From assembly GCA_964473105.1 (NCBI GenBank), contig CAYYNQ010000020.1, forward strand, positions 1 through 35,831: a DNA stretch of 35,831 nucleotides. Direction: 5' to 3'. The stretch is from CAYYNQ01 sp964473105 (GTDB lineage Bacteria > Sumerlaeota > Sumerlaeia > MVZB01). Position numbers and translations under genes: made by a program. The first letter of the stretch is position 1. Every line of letters begins with the position of its first letter. Below, one piece after another: positions 26,635-33,805 of the stretch. Below the pieces are notes generated by a model. That model did not search any database, had not been told where the DNA came from, and worked only from the letters and a program-made list of their open reading frames with translations.

Positions 26635-27477
26635 TTGAAAAAGATCACGTTGAGAGACCTCCGGGTCATGAAGGAGCAGGGTGAGCCCATCGCCGGTTGC
26701 ACGGCTTACGAATACGCCGGCATTCGGGTTGTTGAGGAGGCCGGAATGAACCTTCTTTACCCCGATGACTGGGCGCTCGGGACCACCATCCAGGGCGGAT
26801 CCGATGCCCTGATGGTCAGGATGGAGGATGTCCTTTTCTACCTGAGAGGCTTGGTTCGAAATTCCAATACCGCCTTTATTCTGGCGCCCATGCCCTTCGG
26901 CACTTTCAGTGAATCCAATGAGCAGTCGATCCGCAATGCAACATGCCTGATGAAGGAGGGTGCTGAGGCGGTGGTCCTGCAGGGTGGGGGGACAACTATC
27001 GAGCGGGTCCAGGGCCTGTCCGAGATCGGTGTTCCCGTCTTGGGTTATCTCGGGTATACGCCACAGCGAATCAAGGAAATGGGCGGGGAGCGGACCTTCG
27101 GAGCCACATCCCGGGAAGCGATGGAGCTCCTGAATGACGCCATTGCATTGGAAGAGGCGGGCGCTTTCGGCCTCATCTTGCATCACGTGACGGAACGTGT
27201 TGCGGGGATTGTCAGGGAAAAGACCGGCCTGATCACGCTGGGCATGGGTGAAACACGCGGAACCGACGGTTATATTGCGCTGTTCCACGATATTGTCGGC
27301 TGGCCGCAGCATGTGAAACCGAAGTTGTCGATAGACTACGGGAACTTTACGTCCGATGCCCGGGAAGCCTTGAACAGGCATATTGATGAAGTGCAGAAGC
27401 TCGAATTCCCAACCGAGAAAAATACATTCAAGATAGCCGATGAGGAATTTGAGGTGTTTCTGAGGGAAATGTCTTAA
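26635..27477 (+). CDS. PanB-fold protein A (ketopantoate hydroxymethyltransferase-like, active site altered)
   Basis: A 280-residue TIM-barrel protein that aligns along its whole length with PanB, which transfers a hydroxymethyl group from methylene-tetrahydrofolate to a 2-keto acid. Landmarks are CTAYEYAGIRVVEEAGMNLLYPDD, GTTIQGG, PMPFGTF, GYLGYTPQ and LGMGE. Compared with E. coli PanB, the Mg ligand Asp45 is kept (Asp45 in PDDWALG). However, Asp84 is Pro85, Lys112 is Val114, Glu114 is Gln116, and the catalytic Glu181 is His183. It therefore should not do the standard reaction alone. The start is TTG at 26635 with AAGGGAG 7 bases upstream. It is followed after 16 bases by a second PanB-fold gene. 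A C-terminal extension of about 20 acidic residues (KIADEEFEVFLREMS) is shared in kind with protein B. Confidence 0.85.
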   Translation: MKKITLRDLRVMKEQGEPIAGCTAYEYAGIRVVEEAGMNLLYPDDWALGTTIQGGSDALMVRMEDVLFYLRGLVRNSNTAFILAPMPFGTFSESNEQSIRNATCLMKEGAEAVVLQGGGTTIERVQGLSEIGVPVLGYLGYTPQRIKEMGGERTFGATSREAMELLNDAIALEEAGAFGLILHHVTERVAGIVREKTGLITLGMGETRGTDGYIALFHDIVGWPQHVKPKLSIDYGNFTSDAREALNRHIDEVQKLEFPTEKNTFKIADEEFEVFLREMS

Positions 27478-27493
27478 AGGATTTTTAGTCAAG

Positions 27494-28333
27494 ATGAAGA
27501 AAAATACCGTTCCAGATCTGCTGGCTCTCAAGGGTGTGCGCAAAGTGATCAATACCGCCGTCATGGATGCCTCCATGGCACAGGTCATTGACGAGACCCG
27601 CAGCGACATGACCGGCGCCGGCGCCACTGTTGCAGCGATGGTTGTCCATGGTCACCACTCCCCGATACCGGCAACGCTCGACCAAATTTTGATCTATCTG
27701 AGGCCGATCGCCCGCACTCTGAAGAAACTCTTGCTGGCGACCACGCTCCCCTACGGCACTTACCAGGCTTCGAATGAAGATACCGTTTCGACGGCCATAC
27801 AACTCATGCAGGCTGGTGCCGACAGCGTCAAGCTGGAGGGGACCGGCCGGATGCTTGACCGCCTGAGCGCCATCACCAGCGTCGGGATTCCATGCATGGG
27901 GCATGTAGGCATGGCTCCGCAGCAGATCCACCTGACCGGTGGGTATCGTTCGGTTGGCCGAACAGCTGCTGAGGCGTTAAAGGTCTACAACGATGCCATG
28001 TCGCTTGAGGCCGCGGGCGCCTGGATGATCGAGTTGGAATGTGTCCCATGGAAGGTTGCGGAGAAGATCACGCAGGACCTCAAGGTCCTGACGATGGGTA
28101 CCGGTTCAGGAACGGGCTGTGACGGCCAGGGTTTGATGACTCAGGACCTGTGGGGACTTCAGATGCCGGTCAAGCCACGGCTGGCCAAGCAATATGCCGA
28201 TCTGCATACGACGAGTGTCAACGCATTGAGGCGCTATAAGGAAGAACTGAATGACGGTCGTTTCCCGCCGCCATCGATGGTTGATGATATTTCCAATGAC
28301 GAATTCAACAGGTTTATGGACAGGGTCGGTTGA
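27494..28333 (+). CDS. PanB-fold protein B (ketopantoate hydroxymethyltransferase-like, complementary residues kept)
   Basis: A 279-residue PanB paralogue. Landmarks are GHHSPIPATLDQI, TLPYGTYQASNEDTV, SVKLEGTGR, CMGHVGMAPQQIHLTGGY, SLEAAGAWMIELECVP and MGTGSGTGCDGQ. It keeps the Lys and Glu of the second metal site (Lys113, Glu115) and the catalytic Glu (Glu182 in ELECVP), but has lost the other two metal ligands: the Asp45 position is Thr45 and Asp84 is Thr84. The N-terminal TAYDY segment is replaced by NTAVMDASMAQVIDE. It thus keeps just what protein A lost and lacks the Asp that A kept; neither keeps Asp84. The gene follows protein A by 16 bases. A heteromeric enzyme is an attractive inference, not shown by the sequence. 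Confidence 0.85.
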   Translation: MKKNTVPDLLALKGVRKVINTAVMDASMAQVIDETRSDMTGAGATVAAMVVHGHHSPIPATLDQILIYLRPIARTLKKLLLATTLPYGTYQASNEDTVSTAIQLMQAGADSVKLEGTGRMLDRLSAITSVGIPCMGHVGMAPQQIHLTGGYRSVGRTAAEALKVYNDAMSLEAAGAWMIELECVPWKVAEKITQDLKVLTMGTGSGTGCDGQGLMTQDLWGLQMPVKPRLAKQYADLHTTSVNALRRYKEELNDGRFPPPSMVDDISNDEFNRFMDRVG

Positions 28334-28342
28334 TGCCTCCCA

Positions 28343-28393
28343 AACTCCATGAGCCCCATTCTCATCCAATGATGGGGTGGGTTTCAAGGAGTT
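28343..28393 (+). terminator. Possible hairpin after the PanB-like pair
   Basis: Two nested inverted repeats lie 10 bases after the stop of protein B: AACTCC/GGAGTT on the outside and CCCCAT/ATGGGG inside. There is no T-run. It could be a weak terminator or attenuator between protein B and the dehydrogenase-like gene, which begins 270 bases downstream; nothing else is visible in that gap. Confidence 0.3.
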
Positions 28394-28603
28394 GCCCGGC
28401 CGGCCCTGGTATGGGTTTTGGATTCTCGGGGCCCATAAATTCACGGTAGAATTCTCCCTGAAAATCTCCCGATCAGGCATGTGCCCTGGCAGCCAGCGTG
28501 CCCGGGAGTTTGGTGTTGACTTTCAGGACGGTGAACAGGGACGATAGAGGTCTGTGTGCCCTACACAGAAGAACCATCATTTCGTTACCCGGGAGTCCAG
28601 TGT

Positions 28604-29557
28604 ATGAGCTTTAAAGTATTGAACACCACCTATTACTTCAGCGATGCCGCTACCCAATTCCTGAATGAAAATGACTGCGAGATCTCCAGCGTGCCCTCGA
28701 AACCGTTGAGCGAAGATGAGGTCTGTGACCTGGTCAGGGACCTGGATGCCATCGTGTCTGCGGGTGAGAACTGGACCGAAAAAACATTCCAGGCGGCCGA
28801 AAAGATCAAGATCATTGCGCGCACCGGTGCGGGAACCGACACGATCGACAAGGATGCCGCGACACGGCATGGGGTTTGGGTGACCAACACACCCGATGCC
28901 ACGAGTGACGCGGTTGCCGATTATACCATCGGCATGATGCTTGCCCTTCTCAGGAACCTGCCCGGTCGAATTCAGGATGTCAGGAACGGCACCTGGGAAT
29001 TGCAGCCGGGTCGCGAACTGGGGTCCATGACCTTGGGGATCATCGGACTGGGTAGCATCGGCAAGGGGGTTGTCCGGCGTGCCGCGGCCTTCGGGTCAAA
29101 ATCAATTGCATGTGACATCAGCCAGGATCCTGAATTTGCAAGGCAGTACGGTGTCGAGTATGTTCCGCTGGACGAGTTGATGAGCCGCTCAGATATCGTC
29201 AGCATCCACGTGAACCTCAGCGACAAGACCGAGGGCATGGTCAGCCGCGGCATGCTGGACCTGATGAAGAAAACGGCCTATCTTGTGAACACCAGCCGGT
29301 CCCAGACTGTCGACAAGGAGGCGCTTGTCGAGAAATTGAGTTCAGGCGGGATCGCAGGTGCAGGTCTCGATGTGCATGATCCCGCTCCATGCCCGCCCGA
29401 TGACCCGTTGGTCATCTTGGACAATGTCATCCCAACCCCGTGGATTGCCTACCAGACGCAGGAAGCCCTCGACAAGATGCTCGACATGGCTGTGAGGGAT
29501 GTCGTTGCGGTTCTGCAGGGGGGCAAGCCCAGTCATCCCGTCAATGCCGTGTCTTGA
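28604..29557 (+). CDS. D-2-hydroxyacid dehydrogenase-fold protein lacking catalytic His and Glu
   Basis: A 317-residue member of the D-isomer-specific 2-hydroxyacid dehydrogenase family (PGDH/CtBP type). The NAD-binding core is intact: LGIIGLGSIGKGVVRRAAAFG (residues 144-164) with Asp171 after the second strand. The Arg of the catalytic triad is present (Arg232 in NTSRSQTVD). The Glu position is Ala261 (LDVHDPAP where relatives have LDVFxxEP), and the catalytic His is Trp280 (PTPWIAYQTQEA where relatives have TPHIAxxTxEA). It should bind NAD(H) but not perform the normal hydride transfer chemistry with a His-Glu relay. The ATG at 28604 follows GGGAG at 8 bases. It closes the plus-strand run with the P450 and PanB-like genes. 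Confidence 0.9.
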   Translation: MSFKVLNTTYYFSDAATQFLNENDCEISSVPSKPLSEDEVCDLVRDLDAIVSAGENWTEKTFQAAEKIKIIARTGAGTDTIDKDAATRHGVWVTNTPDATSDAVADYTIGMMLALLRNLPGRIQDVRNGTWELQPGRELGSMTLGIIGLGSIGKGVVRRAAAFGSKSIACDISQDPEFARQYGVEYVPLDELMSRSDIVSIHVNLSDKTEGMVSRGMLDLMKKTAYLVNTSRSQTVDKEALVEKLSSGGIAGAGLDVHDPAPCPPDDPLVILDNVIPTPWIAYQTQEALDKMLDMAVRDVVAVLQGGKPSHPVNAVS

Positions 29558-29578
29558 AAAACGGGGTCGATGGGTTGA

Positions 29579-29656
29579 TTACGTGACAAACCCCAGCAGG
29601 CGTTTGAACTCATGGGGATCAATCCGGATCGCGGGCTTTGTGTCGAACAGTTTCAT
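29579..29656 (-). pseudogene. Possible N-terminal stub of a truncated gene downstream of the RACE gene
   Basis: A 25-codon frame starts at an ATG two bases after the RACE stop and ends at a TAA: MKLFDTKPAIRIDPHEFKRLL, then GFVT. The spacing is what one expects for the next gene of an operon, and the sequence resembles the opening of the small proteins that often follow RACE genes (a xxIDxxEFxRLLG pattern). The rest is missing, cut off 21 bases from the convergent dehydrogenase-like gene. It may instead be a chance frame. Confidence 0.35.
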
Positions 29657-29658
29657 GC

Positions 29659-31302
29659 TTAGAACATGTCAGCGACGCCATTTTCAACAGGCACATACTG
29701 GCAGCCGATTACAAAGAACTCGAAGAAATTCGGATCGGTTTCCAGTTCCACGTGGTGGATGGTCTTGATCAAGGCCTCCAGCTCATCCCGCTTTGATTTC
29801 GACATGAGCGCGATGGTGGCCCCTTCTATCGCCGCATTGCCGATCTGGACGATTTTTTCATCGGGCAGGTTTGGGATCAGCCCGATCCGCCTCGCGGCAG
29901 CGACCTCCATGTACCGTGCGAATCCACCGGCAAGGTAGAAGACATCCAGGTCATCGAACGTCTTCTCATAATTCCTGAAAACGATTTGCAGTCCGGCGAC
30001 ATTGGCTCCCTTGGCCTGGGCCAGTTCACTGGCATCATTCTCGACAAAATAAATGTCATGCTCCTCATCAACCATAAACCGGTCGGTACCGTCCTCAAAA
30101 CGGCCCAGCCGGTTCATGCGTTTCGTACGCCTGAGTTCGCTGAGCACATCGATCATTCCTGAGCCGCAGATCCCCTCGGGCCTTTCCTCCCCGATGACAG
30201 ACGACTCGACTGTGCCATCGTCGTTGATCACGACCTTCTCGACCGCGCCGTCCAGACCGGGCATGCCGCAGGAAATCGCCCCCCCTTCAAAGGCCGGACC
30301 GGCCGGGCAGGATGCAGCCAGGATCTTTTCCTTGGTCCCGACCAGCAGTTCGCTGTTTGTGCCGATGTCCATCAGTGCAACAAACCGATCCTCATGGGCC
30401 AAGTCGATCGCGAGCAGGCAAGCCGCGGCATCGGCACCCACATGGCCGCTGATCAGCGGCAAGCCGTATACCCTTGCCTGCGGATGAATCGGCAGGCGGA
30501 GTTTCTTGCCCGTATATGACAGGCTGGTTGTGTCACGCTTGCCCTCCATCATTTCATGCTGTGTGGTCGAGCGGTAGGGTTTCTGGCCGATCGAATGGAC
30601 ATTCAGCCCGAAGAAAATATCGCGCATCGTCGAATTGGCGACAACCACTAGTTCGTATATGTTTTGGGTGTCAACCGGTAGGGTTTCGATCGTACGGCCC
30701 AGATAGCCAAGCAACGTTCTTTGCAGGAGTTTGCCCTTGTGGTCGGTGTCATACTTGATCCTCGCCATGATGTCGGACCCGCCAAAACGCTGGGGGTTCT
30801 CGAATGAGGTGGTCGCCTCCAATACGCCTGTTTCCAGATTGATCAACCTCAGGACCACCGTGGTCGTGCCCAGATCCATGGCCAGCCCATAAATCGGTTC
30901 TGTCGAGAGGGCAATTTCATCACCGTCAAGCAAGATGCGGTTGCCGTCACGGGTGACGGCCGGATCCAGAGTTTTGAGATTTTTAAGCATGGGCAGGGCT
31001 TCGCCGTGTTCTTGGACACGCATGCTTGCACGGCGCATGGTATGGCAGCGAACAATGCCGGTTTCCGCAGTCACGTGGCATCGGCACGAGAGGCGGAACT
31101 GGTCCTGCAGATGTTCCTCCTCTTCACTGGGCTTGGATAGGCAATCCATCCCCTCCGCCACCTCGACCAGGCATTCCCGGCACTTGCCCTGCTTCATGCA
31201 GGATGTCGGGACCTGGATATCGAGCTGCTCGGCATAATCAAACAGCGATGGACCGGGCTCAGCCTCGATGTCCTTTGAGTTGATGGTTAATTTAACGGGC
31301 AT
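29659..31302 (-). CDS. ASKHA/2Fe-2S reductive activator of corrinoid proteins (RACE, DUF4445)
   Basis: A 547-residue ATP-dependent reactivase that reduces inactive Co(II) corrinoid proteins to Co(I). The N-terminal ferredoxin domain has Cys35, Cys41, Cys44 and Cys73 (SCMKQGKCREC, then LSC). A linker region leads into the actin-like ASKHA core with phosphate loops YGLAMDLGTTTVVLRL (about 138-153) and ALMDIGTNSELLVG, plus ISGHVGADAAA, CPAGPAFEGGAISCGMPG and EGICGSGMIDVLSEL. The C-terminal part has FYLAGGFARYMEVAAARRIGLIP. All elements for activity are present. In this window its expected partner, a corrinoid protein, survives only as a fragment. It lies downstream of a broken pterin-binding methyltransferase gene on the same strand. 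Confidence 0.93.
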   Translation of the reverse strand: MPVKLTINSKDIEAEPGPSLFDYAEQLDIQVPTSCMKQGKCRECLVEVAEGMDCLSKPSEEEEHLQDQFRLSCRCHVTAETGIVRCHTMRRASMRVQEHGEALPMLKNLKTLDPAVTRDGNRILLDGDEIALSTEPIYGLAMDLGTTTVVLRLINLETGVLEATTSFENPQRFGGSDIMARIKYDTDHKGKLLQRTLLGYLGRTIETLPVDTQNIYELVVVANSTMRDIFFGLNVHSIGQKPYRSTTQHEMMEGKRDTTSLSYTGKKLRLPIHPQARVYGLPLISGHVGADAAACLLAIDLAHEDRFVALMDIGTNSELLVGTKEKILAASCPAGPAFEGGAISCGMPGLDGAVEKVVINDDGTVESSVIGEERPEGICGSGMIDVLSELRRTKRMNRLGRFEDGTDRFMVDEEHDIYFVENDASELAQAKGANVAGLQIVFRNYEKTFDDLDVFYLAGGFARYMEVAAARRIGLIPNLPDEKIVQIGNAAIEGATIALMSKSKRDELEALIKTIHHVELETDPNFFEFFVIGCQYVPVENGVADMF

Positions 31303-31379
31303 GATTTGGTACTGTCAGTCGGCTGGAATTCTATCCCCGTTCAGCTGTTGTAAGCTCCCGGTTCATGGACACACGAGGA

Positions 31380-31722
31380 CTATCGTGTCAGATGGGCATC
31401 AAGGAATTCAACCCTTAAGATATTTTCTGTGATTTCATCTTGGTGAAATTCATAGGCCGGGTTGTCGAAGTGCAATGGCAGTGCCGTCATTTCCTGAATT
31501 GCGGGAATGACATCGGTGAGGAAGGCGATCATCTCTTCCCTCCGCACCTGCAGCATCTGGGTGCCATCGATATTCAGGTCCAGCGCGACCATCGGCACCT
31601 CTTCCTGTGTTCTTGCGGAGTTTCTGACACCCCTCCAGGTTTTTATCCGACTAGTCCTTCCTCGTCCTGCCATAGGCGTTGTTGATGACATCCCCGATGA
31701 CATTTATTTTATGTTTTGACAT
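31380..31722 (-). pseudogene. Broken pterin-binding (DHPS-like) methyltransferase gene
   Basis: A good ribosome site (GGAGA, 5 bases) precedes an ATG at 31722. The frame MSKHKINVIGDVINNAYGRT matches the opening of DHPS-like methyl-tetrahydrofolate:corrinoid methyltransferases. It stops at TAG (31651-31653), where the family normally has Trp after a basic stretch. Past this, SDKNLEGCQKL continues until an apparent one-base insertion near 31616. The other frame then resumes with ARTQEEV and the conserved ALDLNIDGTQMLQVRREEM, then VIPAIQEMTALPLHFDNPAY, where NxDGTQ and FDNP line the pterin pocket. After EFHQ the similarity ends and a stop follows. About two thirds of the barrel are missing. The order Virulence_fact, pterin-binding methyltransferase, RACE fits a former C1 operon. 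Confidence 0.82.
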
Positions 31723-31776
31723 GGAACTCTCCGTGGTTATTCTCTCTTGTTGATGATCATATGGATGACAGGATCA

Positions 31777-32037
31777 TCAGGAACTCAGGAACTGTGTCTC
31801 GAGCTCCTGCTTGACCGCCTCAGCAACTTCCCGGGCTGATCCGGGACGTTCTTCGGTGTTCCCCCACTTGTATTGTTCCATATAAGTATCGCCGCTGGTC
31901 AGACCTCGCTCTGTTGCGACCACATCAATGCGTTCCTGGAGTTTCTGGTCCAGTTCGAGCTTCACCTCCTCCCCACCCTCCTCGGCACGTACCTGCGTGG
32001 GGATTTCCTGCCAATAAAGCACCTGGTATTCAGCCAT
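31777..32037 (-). CDS. Virulence_fact-family small protein (PF13769-like)
   Basis: An 86-residue protein opening with MAEYQVLYWQEIPTQVRAEE, the hallmark of the small family named Virulence_fact in Pfam, despite no demonstrated virulence role. In other genomes I associate such genes with pterin-binding methyltransferases, RACE proteins and corrinoid methyl transfer, which agrees with the neighbours here. The rest is helical and acidic (LELDQKLQERIDVVA; AREVAEAVKQELETQF). The ATG at 32037 has GAAGGAG 8 bases upstream and is preferred over an in-frame upstream start at 32145. It stands 54 bases before the broken methyltransferase gene. The gene itself appears intact. Confidence 0.82.
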   Translation of the reverse strand: MAEYQVLYWQEIPTQVRAEEGGEEVKLELDQKLQERIDVVATERGLTSGDTYMEQYKWGNTEERPGSAREVAEAVKQELETQFLSS

Positions 32038-32159
32038 GATTTTTCTCCTTCGCTTTACACTTGTATGGGCTGGACAAAGTTCATGCCGGATGTTCTCTCG
32101 CTCATCCTGCACCGGCCGATCTCCACATGAAGCCTGCAGAGGCATCTCATGCTTCGATT

Positions 32160-33704
32160 TTAACCAGACTGACCCGGCTTTTCACCAAGAAACCGTCGGA
32201 GTGCATGGGCAAGTCCCATGCAGAGGAGGATCTGGATGAGCACCATGATATAGGCCAGAAAATTGTATTGTCCATCATAGTACTTCCAGTTGTCCCAGAG
32301 TGCCTTCAGACCCGTGCCCATGAAGACCATCCCGGCAAAGATGTTCAAGATGATAAGCGTTTTGTTCATTCGCAGGGCTCTTGGCAGGAACCGCCAATCC
32401 ATCCACGGGTTGGCCAGGCAAAAGAAGCCGCAGCACAACCCGCCCGCGTATATGCTTGCCGGTGAGACGAACTCGATCAGGGTTCCTGTTTCCGGAATGA
32501 AACTCTTGATCCACAGGACGATCAGGCCACAGATCAGGCACCAAAAGATGACCCCAACGCGGAGTAGGCGCTGGGGGACATTGCCCCGCATGCGCGGGAG
32601 TGAATTGAAATATTCATGGTAAATCCTGACACAAATCTCGGGGCCGCCATAAAGGATGGATACAAATGCGGCGAAGATGGCGATCTTGTAGACCCATACA
32701 AGCCACGGTGCCAGTTCGGTGAAAAACATACTCTGGTAATTCAGCAGGTCTTCGTTTTGGGGGATCAGGTGTGCGGGCCCCAATACCACGGTGCCGAGGA
32801 TTGAAAAGCATCCTGAAAGGAAAGCCACCATGAAAAAACTAGCTGTCGCATCGATCAGGCCCGCCCGCAGCCAGATACGGTTGGTGTGGTTGTTCTGCCG
32901 GGCCATTGCATCCAGTTCCTCTTCCGTTGCGATTTCCAGTGGGCATTGTCCCCATTTCTTGTCGCGCAGGAAGGACATGTAGGCAAAATAGTCAAACGCA
33001 GGCCCGCCGATCACGGCCGAGTAGACCACGATTTCCACCCAGGGAGACCTGTCTTTCATGTCGGGCTTGACCTCGAAGACCCAGTCCGGGTACTCCAGTG
33101 CGTGGGGGATCAATGTCCCGTTAAGCGCTGCGCCAAAATTGACGTCCAGGTGAAATACGGCCAGGACAATGCAAACCAGCATGATCGACAGTAGTGTGAT
33201 CTGGCCCTTCTCGAGGAAATTATAATTTCCAAAGTAAAGTATGATGATTGAAACCCCGACAAATATGCTTGCCCAGACCTCCTTGTCATGGCCATGGAAG
33301 GCCTCCTGGACCCCGAACAACCATTTGCAGACCGTGCCCAGTACACCCTCCAGATATGCATACCAGATCGGGAAACAAACCACGCCGATCAGGACGACAT
33401 AGAGGGGGAGCCAGCCACGCGGGCCCGGTATTTGACTCCAGCGATCGAAGGGATGTGCGCCGCTCAGGATCATGTGTCGCATGCTGGAATAGCACATGAC
33501 CCACTTCAGGATTGAAACAAGAAGGATCACCCAGAGGATTTCGTAACCGAAGATGCTGCCTTCCCTGGATGCAAAGATGGTTTCACCGGTACCCACAGTC
33601 ACCGAGGCCATGATTGCTCCGGGACCGATGTAACGGATCCAGCGCAGCGGATTGCTGCTGAGGATGTCCGGCGGTGGGGGCTGCAGACTGGGGGTTTTTT
33701 CCAT
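32160..33704 (-). CDS. NRAMP-fold membrane transporter without the metal-binding motifs
   Basis: A 514-residue protein with about eleven or twelve membrane helices and NRAMP-like start: YIGPGAIMASVTVGTGETIFASREGSIFGYEILWVI in helix 1. True NRAMP metal carriers have DPGN in helix 1 and MPH in helix 6. Here helix 1 reads GTGE (residues 38-41) and helix 6 reads VIGGPAFDYFAY (about 231-242). Mn2+ or Fe2+ transport by the standard site is therefore unlikely. The LeuT-type fold could carry another cation or an organic solute. The gene lies between the Virulence_fact gene (122 bases downstream) and the second D-2-hydroxyacid dehydrogenase (about 100 bases upstream), all on the minus strand. The ATG at 33704 has a poor ribosome site. 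Confidence 0.87.
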   Translation of the reverse strand: MEKTPSLQPPPPDILSSNPLRWIRYIGPGAIMASVTVGTGETIFASREGSIFGYEILWVILLVSILKWVMCYSSMRHMILSGAHPFDRWSQIPGPRGWLPLYVVLIGVVCFPIWYAYLEGVLGTVCKWLFGVQEAFHGHDKEVWASIFVGVSIIILYFGNYNFLEKGQITLLSIMLVCIVLAVFHLDVNFGAALNGTLIPHALEYPDWVFEVKPDMKDRSPWVEIVVYSAVIGGPAFDYFAYMSFLRDKKWGQCPLEIATEEELDAMARQNNHTNRIWLRAGLIDATASFFMVAFLSGCFSILGTVVLGPAHLIPQNEDLLNYQSMFFTELAPWLVWVYKIAIFAAFVSILYGGPEICVRIYHEYFNSLPRMRGNVPQRLLRVGVIFWCLICGLIVLWIKSFIPETGTLIEFVSPASIYAGGLCCGFFCLANPWMDWRFLPRALRMNKTLIILNIFAGMVFMGTGLKALWDNWKYYDGQYNFLAYIMVLIQILLCMGLAHALRRFLGEKPGQSG

Positions 33705-33805
33705 TGTAACGAGGTTTCCGGGGAAGTCGTGAGTCTCCCGCCGATATTTAGCCTATTATTAGGTGGGATTGTATCATGCGAACCGTATTTCGGAAGCCCT
33801 AATTA

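Noticed and set aside
26635..27477. PanB-like proteins as ordinary pantothenate biosynthesis
   Set aside because: Neither copy has the full set of metal ligands, and no panC, panD or panE gene is adjacent.
32160..33704. Mn2+/Fe2+ transporter (MntH) assignment
   Set aside because: The DPGN and MPH motifs that bind the metal are both replaced.
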